Positions 1 to 6,175 of a DNA stretch of 6,745 nt are shown piece by piece; the first letter of the stretch is position 1; each line of letters begins with the position of its first letter. The notes beneath the pieces were generated by a model. It made no database searches, was not told the origin of the DNA, and saw nothing but the letters and a program-made list of their open reading frames with translations. A program made the translations under genes and the position numbers. This DNA comes from Alphaproteobacteria bacterium (GTDB taxonomy: Bacteria > Pseudomonadota > Alphaproteobacteria > Thalassobaculales > Thalassobaculaceae), in NCBI GenBank assembly GCA_028822575.1, contig JAPKDN010000181.1, positions 1-6,745 on the forward strand. The letters run 5' to 3'.

Positions 1-51
1 GCGCGCTGCATCGTTGGTGCGCATCCATTGTTGTTTGGGGTGATTAAGCAT
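1..51 (-). CDS. Possible 5' end of a leftward gene, HTH-like N-terminus (partial)
   Basis: An ATG at 51-49 opens a minus-strand frame that stays open to the window edge and gives 17 residues beginning MLNHPKQQWMRTNDAAR. A Shine-Dalgarno-like GGGAG lies about 7 bases upstream of this ATG (plus-strand bases near 59-63), which is what makes the start credible. The RTNDAAR stretch resembles the beginning of excisionase/AlpA-type helix-turn-helix proteins, where a phrase like RT-x-E/D-AA-x-YLG starts the first helix. That similarity covers only seven residues, so the function is a guess. A chance open frame of this length is quite possible. The sequence to the left of the window would settle it. 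Confidence 0.3.
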   Translation of the reverse strand, partial: MLNHPKQQWMRTNDAAR

Positions 52-510
52 CGGTAAGCTCCCGTGGGGGTTAACGGTGCCTATCTATTAAGCTCAGATT
101 TTTGCTGGCCGCATCAACGAAGTTCGATTTAGTCCTGAAAGGGTGGTTAAAGTAACAACCAAAAACCCAACCCACAGAAAATTCGCGTAGATTGAATTAA
201 TTGGCCGGTTATATGTGAAGGTTGACCTAGGTCCTTAGAGCCACGTTGCGGGTGTTTCGTATTTTACGCTGCCTTTCAGTATTGTCGGGCTGACCCCATT
301 TTTAGTGTTACCGTTGGGGGCCAGGGGCAAAGCCTCTTGTCTGTTTAGTTTCAGCCGATTGATGTTATCGCGAAGATTTTCGGGTTTTGTTCACGCCTAG
401 ATCTAGGATTTGCTTCGTAACGTGTTCATCATCTTGATGATGCGTCAATATTTTATCCAGCCCGGGCTCTTTCGGGAGCATCGGTCTCCGTCGCCCAGCG
501 GATCGTGATC
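52..510. other. Intergenic stretch with no recognised gene
   Basis: This region is visibly lower in GC than the gene blocks, and all frames are broken by frequent stops. I see no tRNA, rRNA or insertion-sequence end. It contains small perfect palindromes, GACCTAGGTC at 224-233 and CCTAGATCTAGG at 396-407, and a triplet-rich inverted repeat CATCATC-TT-GATGATG at 427-442. All are of a size expected by chance in a window of this length. A minus-strand open frame at 365-619 gives a basic, low-complexity product without family resemblance and is not called. Confidence 0.5.
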
Positions 511-539
511 GGTTGATCCGCAGCCACCTCGGCGCCACG

Positions 540-723
540 ATCGACTTCGCACCAAACAGCCTGAGGCTCAAGGTCCTGGGATACGATGCTGAAGCCTTAA
601 AGCGTGATCCGGTCAACATTCATGCCATTAGTAGCAGCCATCCGAATTTGCCTGGCCTTGATCATCACGGAGGTGGAGATCAACGAGATCCTGGGGCGTT
701 TGGAAGTCGCTATCGAACGCTCG
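540..723 (+). pseudogene. C-terminal relic of a class III aminotransferase (frameshifted)
   Basis: Two adjacent frames together read like the end of a class III (omega-type) pyridoxal-phosphate aminotransferase. The frame through 540-605 gives a segment ending LGYDAEALKR, which resembles the helix before the C-terminal domain (family pattern: AxALKRGVIxR). The next frame, from 604, continues VIRS and then IRICLALIITEVEINEIL (640-693), close to the family's C-terminal phrase in which a CPPLIITEAEIDEI-like motif precedes the last helix. The second frame is closed by a TAA at 598-600, so a shift of one base is needed to join the halves. The usual PP before LIITE is LA here. No catalytic domain (lysine or PLP-binding part) is recognisable upstream, so only a scrap remains. 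The identification rests on pattern memory for about 40 residues. Confidence 0.42.
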
Positions 724-811
724 GTCGCGGGGGCTCCACGAGATCTGGATTTCTCGACCTCAAGTTCGCTGGCCGTCCGCTCTCCAATCGCCACCGACTC
801 CGATTGACATC

Positions 812-1948
812 TCAGAGCGCGGTGTAAAGTGCGTCGACCAGGGCGTTTAGGCGCGGACTGATCCCAGCGCCGGAATACATGTGGTTGGGCGCGTAGGCAA
901 AACCCAGTCCGGCGTCCGGGTCGGCGAAACCGATCGCTCCGCCCGCGCCGGTATGGCCGAAGGACCGAGGGTTTGGCCCCATCGCCAGGTGGCCGGGCAA
1001 TGCAAGCGCAAAACCCAGGGCCATGCGCCGCGTGTGACCAAGTAAAGCCTCGCTATCGTGCCATTGCTCGGTCGTTGCCTGAGCCAGTGCCTCTGTGTCA
1101 ACGAACCGATGGCCGTCCAGCACGCCGCCAGCGGCCAGGCCATCAAACAGCCTTGCGACGCCGCGGGCGGTGCCGATGCCGTTGATCGAGGGGATTTCGG
1201 CGGCGCGAAAACGTTCGGTGTTGAAGTCGGCGTAGGGCACCTGCGCCATCGCCTGAACCATCAACGAGCCGGTCTTGCTCTGGTCAAACAATGTACCTGA
1301 TGTCTCACCAAAAAACTCGGCGCACCGGTGGTGCTGTCTTGTTGGCAAACCAATCCAATATTCGATGCCAGCGGGTCCACAAAGTTCTTCGTCAAGGAAC
1401 GCGCCAACCGATTTTCCAGTAGTCCGCCTGATCAGCTCCCCGACCAGATAGCCAAGGGTAACAGAATGATAGGCGCGTTTGGTTCCGGGTAGCCATTGTG
1501 GCGCCTCGGCGGCTAGGGCGGTGGTCATGGCCTCCCAGTCATAGGCAGCGCCCTCCGGCATCGCCTGGGTGATCGCCGGCAGCCCGGCGCGGTGGTCGAG
1601 GAGCCAGCGTACCGGAATGTCTGCCTTGCCGGCGGTGGCGAATTCCGGCCAATAGCGTGCCACCGGCTGGTCCCAGTCGAGGAGATCGCGTCCGACCGCC
1701 ATCGCGGCGCAGGTGGCGGTCACCGCCTTGGCCACGGACATCATGCAAACCAGAGTGTCCTCGGCCCAGGGGCGCGCGCGCGCCTGATCGGCGAACCCGC
1801 CCCAGAGGTCAATCACCGGCTTGCCCGCCAAGCTCACGGCGACCGCGGCGCCAACTTCATCGCGGCCGCGAAAATTTTCGATGAAGGCCTCGCGAACTCC
1901 CCCAAACCGGGCCTCGCAATGGCCGCCGATGGGTGGGGCCTGCGTCAT
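812..1948 (-). CDS. Beta-lactamase-fold serine hydrolase (EstB / family VIII esterase type)
   Basis: The 378-residue product belongs to the penicillin-binding-protein-like serine hydrolases that include class C beta-lactamases, EstB-type carboxylesterases and D-aminopeptidases. The SxxK catalytic motif is S71-V-A-K74 within CMMSVAKAVTA, the second-motif tyrosine is Y160 in the YHS triplet (family YxN/YxS), and the third motif is the H-T-G at 332-334 (GHTGAGG), replacing the KTG of true beta-lactamases. LLDHRAGLP (117-124) is the usual conserved loop. No signal peptide is seen, so a cytoplasmic esterase or amidase is more likely than a secreted beta-lactamase. The ATG at 1948-1946 is chosen over an upstream ATG at 2002 because it overlaps the stop of the preceding gene as ATGA and has a GGGGAAAG ribosome site just upstream. 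It is the last gene of the three-gene unit. No rho-independent terminator is evident after it. The substrate is unknown. Confidence 0.9.
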   Translation of the reverse strand: MTQAPPIGGHCEARFGGVREAFIENFRGRDEVGAAVAVSLAGKPVIDLWGGFADQARARPWAEDTLVCMMSVAKAVTATCAAMAVGRDLLDWDQPVARYWPEFATAGKADIPVRWLLDHRAGLPAITQAMPEGAAYDWEAMTTALAAEAPQWLPGTKRAYHSVTLGYLVGELIRRTTGKSVGAFLDEELCGPAGIEYWIGLPTRQHHRCAEFFGETSGTLFDQSKTGSLMVQAMAQVPYADFNTERFRAAEIPSINGIGTARGVARLFDGLAAGGVLDGHRFVDTEALAQATTEQWHDSEALLGHTRRMALGFALALPGHLAMGPNPRSFGHTGAGGAIGFADPDAGLGFAYAPNHMYSGAGISPRLNALVDALYTAL

Positions 1949-2859
1949 TGGCTTTCCCCGCTTTGGGTATCTTGACCGATCACCTTGATCAGCGATGGCC
2001 AATAGGCATCGCCATGACCCGCCGCCAAGGTCTTCTCAAGTAAGGCGTGAGTCACATCCATGCCATCCAAGGTCAAACCGAGTTGGTCCTTCAAGGCCAT
2101 GACATAGCCGAGATCCTTCAGCATATAGCGCGTTGGAAATGTGCCCTCTGGAAAATTTCCAGGCAACAACGCGGTCATGCCGTGCTGGCGAAGCGCGAAA
2201 CTGTCGCAGCCGTGCTGAAACGCCTGGAACAGCCGGGCGCCATCCAGGCCAGCCGTGCGGCCAAGCGACAGCGCCTCGGCCAGGGCCACGACGGATTGCG
2301 CGATCACCATATTCAGGAGCAGTTTGGTTGCGGTACCGCTCCCGCTGGCGCCGCAATACAGGACCGCTTCGGCCATGTGTTGGAGGAGCGGCGACACTTG
2401 GGCGAACACCGCGTCGTCGGCTCCGACCATTACGCTGATTTTCCGATCACCGACGGATTGCGCGGTACCGGCGACCGGCGCGTCGACATAGGCCGCGCCT
2501 TTGGCCGCGAAGGCGACGGCGATCTCTTGGCTGGCGCTTACTGGAATTGTACTGCAATCAACGATGACCTGGCCTGATCGCGCGTTGTCCAACAACCCCG
2601 CGGCGCCAAGGCAAACAGCGCGAACCTCGACCTCTCCAGGTAGTGACAGGAATATCGTGTCGCACGGGAGCGCAATCCGCCCAACATCTTCCCCCACTTC
2701 CACGTTCGCGCCGACACGCGCGGCGCTGGCATCCGCGCTGGCGTCATGGACGATTACGCCGTGCCCGGATCCTTCAGCTAAATTCTGACACATTGGGCCG
2801 CCCATGACGCCCAAGCCGATAAATCCCAATTTGGTCCGGTCGCTCTGGGATTGTGTCAT
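1945..2859 (-). CDS. NAD(P)-dependent beta-hydroxyacid dehydrogenase (3-hydroxyisobutyrate dehydrogenase family)
   Basis: The 304-residue protein has the full layout of the beta-hydroxyacid dehydrogenase family (3-hydroxyisobutyrate, tartronate semialdehyde and glyoxylate/succinic semialdehyde reductases), at the normal length. An N-terminal Rossmann domain starts with GFIGLGVMGGPM (12-23; glycines 15, 17 and 20 bind the dinucleotide). DCST is at 101-104, and the substrate loop DAPVAGT is at 127-132 (commonly DAPVSGG). The all-helical C-terminal domain carries the catalytic lysine K179 in GTATKLLLNM, and a KDL triplet is at 248-250. The expected chemistry is reversible oxidation of a 3-hydroxyacid to a semialdehyde or ketoacid. 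The start ATG (2859-2857) overlaps the stop of the oxygenase gene as ATGA, and the 3' end overlaps the hydrolase start the same way, so translation is probably coupled along the unit. The usual GG of the substrate loop is GT here, and the exact substrate cannot be assigned. Confidence 0.92.
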   Translation of the reverse strand: MTQSQSDRTKLGFIGLGVMGGPMCQNLAEGSGHGVIVHDASADASAARVGANVEVGEDVGRIALPCDTIFLSLPGEVEVRAVCLGAAGLLDNARSGQVIVDCSTIPVSASQEIAVAFAAKGAAYVDAPVAGTAQSVGDRKISVMVGADDAVFAQVSPLLQHMAEAVLYCGASGSGTATKLLLNMVIAQSVVALAEALSLGRTAGLDGARLFQAFQHGCDSFALRQHGMTALLPGNFPEGTFPTRYMLKDLGYVMALKDQLGLTLDGMDVTHALLEKTLAAGHGDAYWPSLIKVIGQDTQSGESQ

Positions 2860-3845
2860 CCTTCAACCCGGCGTTCCATTTTCTCGCGCATATGTGCGCC
2901 AGCCATGATCGGCAGATATTTTGGTGGGTTATCGGGTCCCTGGCAGGTTTCCAGGCAGGTAATCTCCGCGTCGTAATTGGGATGCAGAAAATAGGCAATA
3001 GTCTGGCGCCGGCTTTCGCCGCGCAACTCAACGGGGGGATTGACAACGCGATGCACGGTGGATTTCCAACGATCGTTGGTCCAACGCTGCATCATGTCGC
3101 CAAGATTGACCACCAGCTGTCCAGGTTTGGCAGACATGTCCAGCCAAGCGCCGTCGGGCATCAAGACCTGTAAGCCTCCAGGCGCGTCATTGAAGGCAAG
3201 GATCGTCAGGCTACCAAAATCGGTATGCGCGCCACAGCGAATTTGACCGGGCAGAGGATCGCCGTCGGCGACCGGGTAGTGGTTCGACGGACAGCTATTA
3301 AAGTGATCGTCAATTTTGTCATCGAAAAACCCCTCTGGTAACGCCAAGGCGTCGGCGAAAACCCGCATCAATTGGGCGGCCAGAACTTCCATCGCCTGGT
3401 AAAATTCGGTGAACACCTCGCGATAGGCCACCGGCTGTTCCGGCCAGATATTCTCGGAGTAAAACACCGCCGCTCCGGGCGTGCTCGCGGCTGGGCCGGC
3501 GCGGGACGTCAGCGGGCCAACGTAGAACTGCTCGCGCAGATCCGGTGGGGTTTCCTGGCCCAGGGTGCGGGCCAGGTTTCGCGTCGCCAGGGCGTGATAG
3601 CCTCTTGGGGCCACGCCGTTGGCGGGCTTGCTGAGGCCTTTTTGTTCGCTCGGAAGATCGAAAAACGCTCGCGAGACCGAAAATGCTTGGTTGATAAGGG
3701 ATTGCGGAATGCCGTGGTTCGAAATGACAAGGAAGCCGATGTTCTCACAAGCCCAATCGACCTGCTCGGCGATCCGCTGCCTCGCCGCCGTGTTACCCGA
3801 CCAATAGGGGCTAAGATCAATAACTGGAATCGTGTTGCTTGCCAT
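2856..3845 (-). CDS. Isopenicillin N synthase family Fe(II) oxygenase (2-oxoglutarate dioxygenase type)
   Basis: The 329-residue product has the two parts of this family. The N-terminal DIOX_N region begins IPVIDLSPYW and continues to ACENIGFLVISNHGIP (32-47). The C-terminal double-stranded beta-helix holds the iron triad H207-T-D209 (GAHTDFGSLTIL) and H265 (STVHRVVNP). R280 in RQTIAYFLHPN sits where the family's RxS motif anchors 2-oxoglutarate or substrate; here the serine is threonine (T282). It should oxidise a small molecule using O2, most often with 2-oxoglutarate. Despite the family name there is no reason to infer antibiotic synthesis. It is first in a tightly coupled three-gene unit; its TGA overlaps the next ATG. 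The ATG at 3845 is supported by AAAAGGAA about 10 bases upstream (plus-strand 3856-3863). Plant and fungal relatives include flavonoid and gibberellin oxidases; bacterial members are mostly uncharacterised. Confidence 0.92.
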   Translation of the reverse strand: MASNTIPVIDLSPYWSGNTAARQRIAEQVDWACENIGFLVISNHGIPQSLINQAFSVSRAFFDLPSEQKGLSKPANGVAPRGYHALATRNLARTLGQETPPDLREQFYVGPLTSRAGPAASTPGAAVFYSENIWPEQPVAYREVFTEFYQAMEVLAAQLMRVFADALALPEGFFDDKIDDHFNSCPSNHYPVADGDPLPGQIRCGAHTDFGSLTILAFNDAPGGLQVLMPDGAWLDMSAKPGQLVVNLGDMMQRWTNDRWKSTVHRVVNPPVELRGESRRQTIAYFLHPNYDAEITCLETCQGPDNPPKYLPIMAGAHMREKMERRVEG

Positions 3846-3855
3846 GGGTCAGGCG

Positions 3856-3863
3856 TTCCTTTT
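3856..3863 (-). promoter_or_regulatory. Ribosome binding site of the oxygenase gene
   Basis: On the minus strand the sequence reads AAAAGGAA with about 10 bases to the ATG at 3845. It is the only good ribosome site at the head of the three-gene unit and supports that start. Confidence 0.6.
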
Positions 3864-3885
3864 GCTGGGCGGCATATAACGTCGT

Positions 3886-3911
3886 AGTATAAGTCGAAAC
3901 TGGCTTGTCAA
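3886..3911 (-). promoter_or_regulatory. Candidate sigma70-like promoter for the three-gene minus-strand unit
   Basis: On the minus strand a perfect TTGACA (plus-strand 3906-3911) is followed by TATACT (3886-3891), about 40 bases upstream of the oxygenase start. The hexamers match consensus well, but the spacer is only 14 bases (optimum about 17). Either the promoter is weak or needs an activator that compensates for the spacing, or one of the hexamers is fortuitous. Confidence 0.35.
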
Positions 3912-4155
3912 TCGAGTCCCCAGGCGCCAAAATCTCTAGAATTGGCGATCTACGATCGCTGTCGAACCGGTTGATGAGAAATTTCAACCTGTTCGCGGTT
4001 CGGTCGAAGATTTCGGTTACCCCATTGATGAAGCTATCATTTGTTAGATCGAAGCGGGGTGACGCTCCAACGGGACAAGGTCGAAGCAGTAGCGCGAACA
4101 CCACTGGATGGACCCAACTGATTGCCATTGGGAATGCCGGATGATTATCTAAAAA

Positions 4156-4173
4156 CCAATGTGGTCACATTGG
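4156..4173. promoter_or_regulatory. 18-bp palindrome, candidate operator
   Basis: The sequence CCAATGTG-GT-CACATTGG has two perfect 8-base arms around a 2-base centre, the form expected for a dimeric transcription factor site. It lies almost midway between the two divergent transcription units. An arm of this length with so small a gap is expected by chance only about once in a few thousand bases, so its place in this gap is suggestive but not proof. No regulator gene is in the window, and no second copy was noticed. Confidence 0.4.
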
Positions 4174-4486
4174 CCTGCTTGGATTGAGTGGTCCAGGCTA
4201 GCGGGGTAGTCGCCCGGATCGAAGTGGCCATAGTGTCAGGTATCAGGTTTTAGCCTGGGTTCTTGTGTCCGCTTCTGGCACTCAAGCGAACTTCAGTCTC
4301 AGACCAACGATGTCCGACCATCCGCGCGAAGGCGACATTGTGATCGGCACCGTGTTGGTCTCAAAATGACCCGGAGCGGGCTCTCTCTTTTTTTCGGTGT
4401 CCGTGGCGCGCGGCGGCCAATTGCTTTAAGTTGAGCGACTGAACGGCACGCGGATGCGGTGTTGCCAAGCTAGGCTGGGGGTGACG

Positions 4487-5128
4487 ATGGCGAGCTACGA
4501 AAGTGATAAGGCGGCGGAGATACATCGCCACATCCATAGCGACGTACCTTCGGACCCAGCGCTGCGCGTCAAGGCGCTGGAGAGCCTGCTGGTCGAGCGC
4601 GGCATGGTCGCGCCGGAGACGCTGGATGCCTGGGTCGAGGCCTATTCCGAGCATATCGGTCCCAAGCGCGGCGCCCAGGTGGTGGCGCGCGCCTGGCGCG
4701 ACGAGGACTTCCACGAACGTCTACTGGCGGATGCGGCCACGGCAATAGAGGAGTTCGGCTTCGAGGGGGCGGCGACTGGCCACCTGAAGGCGGTGGAGAA
4801 TACGGACGAGACCCACCATCTGGTCGTCTGTACGCTTTGTTCTTGCTACCCCTTCTCCATTCTTGGCATGTCGCCGGCTTGGTACAAATCGACTGAATAC
4901 CGGGCCCGTGCCGTCCGCGAGCCCCGCAAGGTGCTCGCCGAGTTCGGCGTTGAGCTGGATCGGGGCGTGGCCGTGCGCGTGTGGGATAGCACCGCCGAAT
5001 TGCGCTATCTCGTGATCCCTCAGCGCCCCGCCGGAACCAATAATTGGGACGAGGAAGCACTGGCCGTGATCGTCAGTCGCAATTCGATGATTGGCACCGA
5101 CCGAGATCTTGATACTGGAGGGATCTGA
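4487..5128 (+). CDS. nthA: Nitrile hydratase alpha subunit, cobalt type
   Basis: The 213-residue product is the metal-binding subunit of nitrile hydratase, which converts nitriles to amides in the cytoplasm as an alpha-beta heterodimer or its dimer. The metal claw is C115-T-L-C118-S-C120 followed by Y121. Threonine after the first cysteine and tyrosine after the last are the marks of the Co(III) class; iron enzymes have CSLCSCT. In the family the second and third cysteines are oxidised to sulfinic and sulfenic acids. The downstream conserved region WYKSTEYRARAVREPRKVL (132-150) and the C-terminal RPAGTNNW...SRNSMIG (180-203) are also present. The residue two after Y121 is F123, commonly W in this class. 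The ATG at 4487 is preferred to one at 4454 because GGGGGTG precedes it and the product then starts at the family's usual point. Its TGA overlaps the beta ATG (TGATG). Confidence 0.95.
   Translation: MASYESDKAAEIHRHIHSDVPSDPALRVKALESLLVERGMVAPETLDAWVEAYSEHIGPKRGAQVVARAWRDEDFHERLLADAATAIEEFGFEGAATGHLKAVENTDETHHLVVCTLCSCYPFSILGMSPAWYKSTEYRARAVREPRKVLAEFGVELDRGVAVRVWDSTAELRYLVIPQRPAGTNNWDEEALAVIVSRNSMIGTDRDLDTGGI
5117..5122 (+). promoter_or_regulatory. Ribosome binding site of the nitrile hydratase beta gene
   Basis: GGAGGG lies inside the end of the alpha gene, five bases before the beta ATG at 5128. It is a strong site, so beta is likely translated both by coupling and by fresh initiation, which suits equal subunit amounts. 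Confidence 0.65.
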
Positions 5129-5784
5129 TGGACGGCACCCACGATCTCGGCGGCAAAGAAGGTTTTGGACCGATCCCCATCGGTACGGACGACAACCCGT
5201 TCCACCATGACTGGGAAGCCCGCATGTGGGCCATCGCGCGTTCGGGTGCGCGCGGTCCCGGCGTGACCATAGACTGGTTCCGCCATGGCTTGGAATGCAT
5301 GGTGCCGTCCGATTATCTCTCCTATCGTTACTTCCAAAAGTGGTGCGCCAACCACTTCATGCTTTTAATCGACAACGGCACCTTCTCACTCGAGGAGGTG
5401 ATGAATGGCCATACCGACAGACGCGGCGAGCCCGTGCGCGCGTTAACGGTGGAGGATGTACTCCAGGCCAACCGTACCTCGCAGGTAAGCTTCGAGGTCG
5501 AATTCGAGACGGTCCCACGCTTCAGCATCGGAGATAGCATTGTCACGCAACGGCACATAATCTCCGATCACACTCGGTTGCCGCTATACGCGCGCGGGGT
5601 GCCGGGCGAGATCATCGCTCATCACGGCGCTCACCTGCTTCCCGACAAGGGTGCAAAAGGCGTGCACGAGGGAGAGCACCTCTACACGGTCGAGTTCTCG
5701 GCCCCTGCGCTTTGGGGCGAGGGCGCCGACCTGCGTGACAGCGTCATCCTCGACTTGTGGGAAAGCTATCTTGTTCCGACCTGA
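5128..5784 (+). CDS. nthB: Nitrile hydratase beta subunit
   Basis: The 218-residue product begins MDGTHDLGGKEGFGPI, the hallmark N-terminus of nitrile hydratase beta, and ends in the SH3-like barrel domain with HTRLPLYARGVPGEI (148-162), YTVEF (186-190) and LWGEGADLRDSVILDLWESYL (195-215), at full family length. R52 (WFRHGLE) sits exactly at the position of the conserved beta arginine that hydrogen-bonds the oxidised cysteines of alpha. R150 in HTRLP is the likely second such arginine. In many members the phrase is HTRxPRY; here the second arginine is leucine (L153), a minor variation near the active site. The fused, full-length chain separates this from thiocyanate hydrolase, where the corresponding protein is split in two. 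The gene overlaps alpha by one base. The alpha-beta-activator order is like the Pseudomonas putida cobalt operon rather than the Rhodococcus beta-alpha order. Confidence 0.95.
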   Translation: MDGTHDLGGKEGFGPIPIGTDDNPFHHDWEARMWAIARSGARGPGVTIDWFRHGLECMVPSDYLSYRYFQKWCANHFMLLIDNGTFSLEEVMNGHTDRRGEPVRALTVEDVLQANRTSQVSFEVEFETVPRFSIGDSIVTQRHIISDHTRLPLYARGVPGEIIAHHGAHLLPDKGAKGVHEGEHLYTVEFSAPALWGEGADLRDSVILDLWESYLVPT

Positions 5785-6106
5785 GGACCCGCTGGCGCCG
5801 CGCGAGCCGATGTTCAAGGAACCATGGCACGCTCAGGCCCTAGCGCTAGCCGACAGCCTTGTGCGTGCTGAGGCCTTCACGGCAACGGAATGGGCAGAGG
5901 CGTTGGGTGTGGCGCTGAAGGTGGCGGAAGCGCAAGCATTGCCGGACGATACTGAGACCTACTACACGGCGGTGGTCGCGGCCCTTGAAACCCTGAGCGA
6001 GAGTCATTCCGGTATAAGCGGAGCGGAGCGCAAGAGACGCTGCGATGCGTGGGAGCAGGCTTACCTATCGACACCACACGGCCAGCCGGTCACGCTTGCC
6101 GATTGA
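5771..6106 (+). CDS. Nitrile hydratase accessory (activator) protein, P14K/NhlE type
   Basis: This small protein (111 residues from the TTG start) helps insert cobalt into, and mature, the alpha subunit; in studied cobalt enzymes it works by swapping alpha subunits between an alpha-activator complex and the alpha-beta enzyme. Family marks are F-x-EPW-x-AQALALA near the N-terminus, TATEWAEALG, the central tyrosine-rich helix DTETYYTAVVAALETL, and the C-terminal TPHGQPVTLAD. It resembles a shortened nitrile hydratase beta N-terminal domain. The start is uncertain. The nearest ATG is at 5810 and gives 98 residues, but in-frame DPLAPREP upstream of it fits the family's N-terminus, and TTG at 5771 is preceded by GGGAAAG, so I prefer 5771. 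That start overlaps the beta gene by 14 bases. An ATG at 5651, far inside beta, would add non-homologous sequence and is rejected. Confidence 0.88.
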   Translation: MFRPEDPLAPREPMFKEPWHAQALALADSLVRAEAFTATEWAEALGVALKVAEAQALPDDTETYYTAVVAALETLSESHSGISGAERKRRCDAWEQAYLSTPHGQPVTLAD

Positions 6107-6175
6107 TTATCATGAAAAGCCGAAGCCCTTCGACGCGGTACTCTTCTACGGGGAAGCCATATGAACCGCCCCGCA

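Larger units (their letters stand above)
3846..4486. other. Divergent intergenic region between the oxygenase unit and the nitrile hydratase operon
   Basis: About 640 bases separate the two divergent starts. Small open frames exist on both strands at about 3817-4128 (minus) and 3905-4144 (plus), but neither product resembles a family, they overlap each other and they lack good ribosome sites, so I do not call them. The region holds the palindrome at 4156-4173 and the TTGACA near 3906. It also has two long-loop inverted repeats, CCAGGCTA (4193-4200) with TAGCCTGG (4251-4258), and AGACCAAC (4301-4308) with GTTGGTCT (4354-4361). The two long-loop pairs are near chance expectation. A run of seven or more T after CCCG-GAG-CGGG near 4370-4397 has too short a stem for a confident terminator. 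No clear sigma70 promoter for nitrile hydratase is seen; TTGTGA near 4339 has only a poor -10 downstream. Confidence 0.5.

Noticed and set aside
224..442. Small palindromes GACCTAGGTC, CCTAGATCTAGG and the CATCATC/GATGATG repeat
   Set aside because: Perfect palindromes of 10-12 bases are expected by chance in a window of this size, and the last is a simple triplet repeat.
812..3845. Reading the oxygenase and the beta-lactamase-like gene as a beta-lactam synthesis and resistance pair
   Set aside because: The names come from families. The oxygenase has no neighbouring ACV synthetase, and the hydrolase has an HTG instead of KTG motif and no signal peptide, which fits an esterase better.
3817..4144. 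Overlapping open frames on both strands in the divergent gap (minus 3817-4128, plus 3905-4144)
   Set aside because: Neither product resembles a family, they lie on top of each other, have no good ribosome site, and the minus frame runs into the oxygenase start region.
4193..4361. Two long-loop 8-base inverted repeats (CCAGGCTA/TAGCCTGG and AGACCAAC/GTTGGTCT) considered as attenuator or riboswitch stems
   Set aside because: With loops of about 45-50 bases, 8-base matches are close to chance expectation in a gap of this size, and no T-run or leader peptide goes with them.
4370..4398. CCCG-GAG-CGGG followed by a T-rich run, considered as a rho-independent terminator
   Set aside because: The stem is only four pairs, and CTCTC separates it from the T-run. 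It also lies upstream of nitrile hydratase with no gene ending before it.
4569..5060. Long arginine- and proline-rich open frame on the minus strand opposite the alpha subunit
   Set aside because: It is a GC-driven shadow of the nitrile hydratase alpha gene, with no family resemblance.
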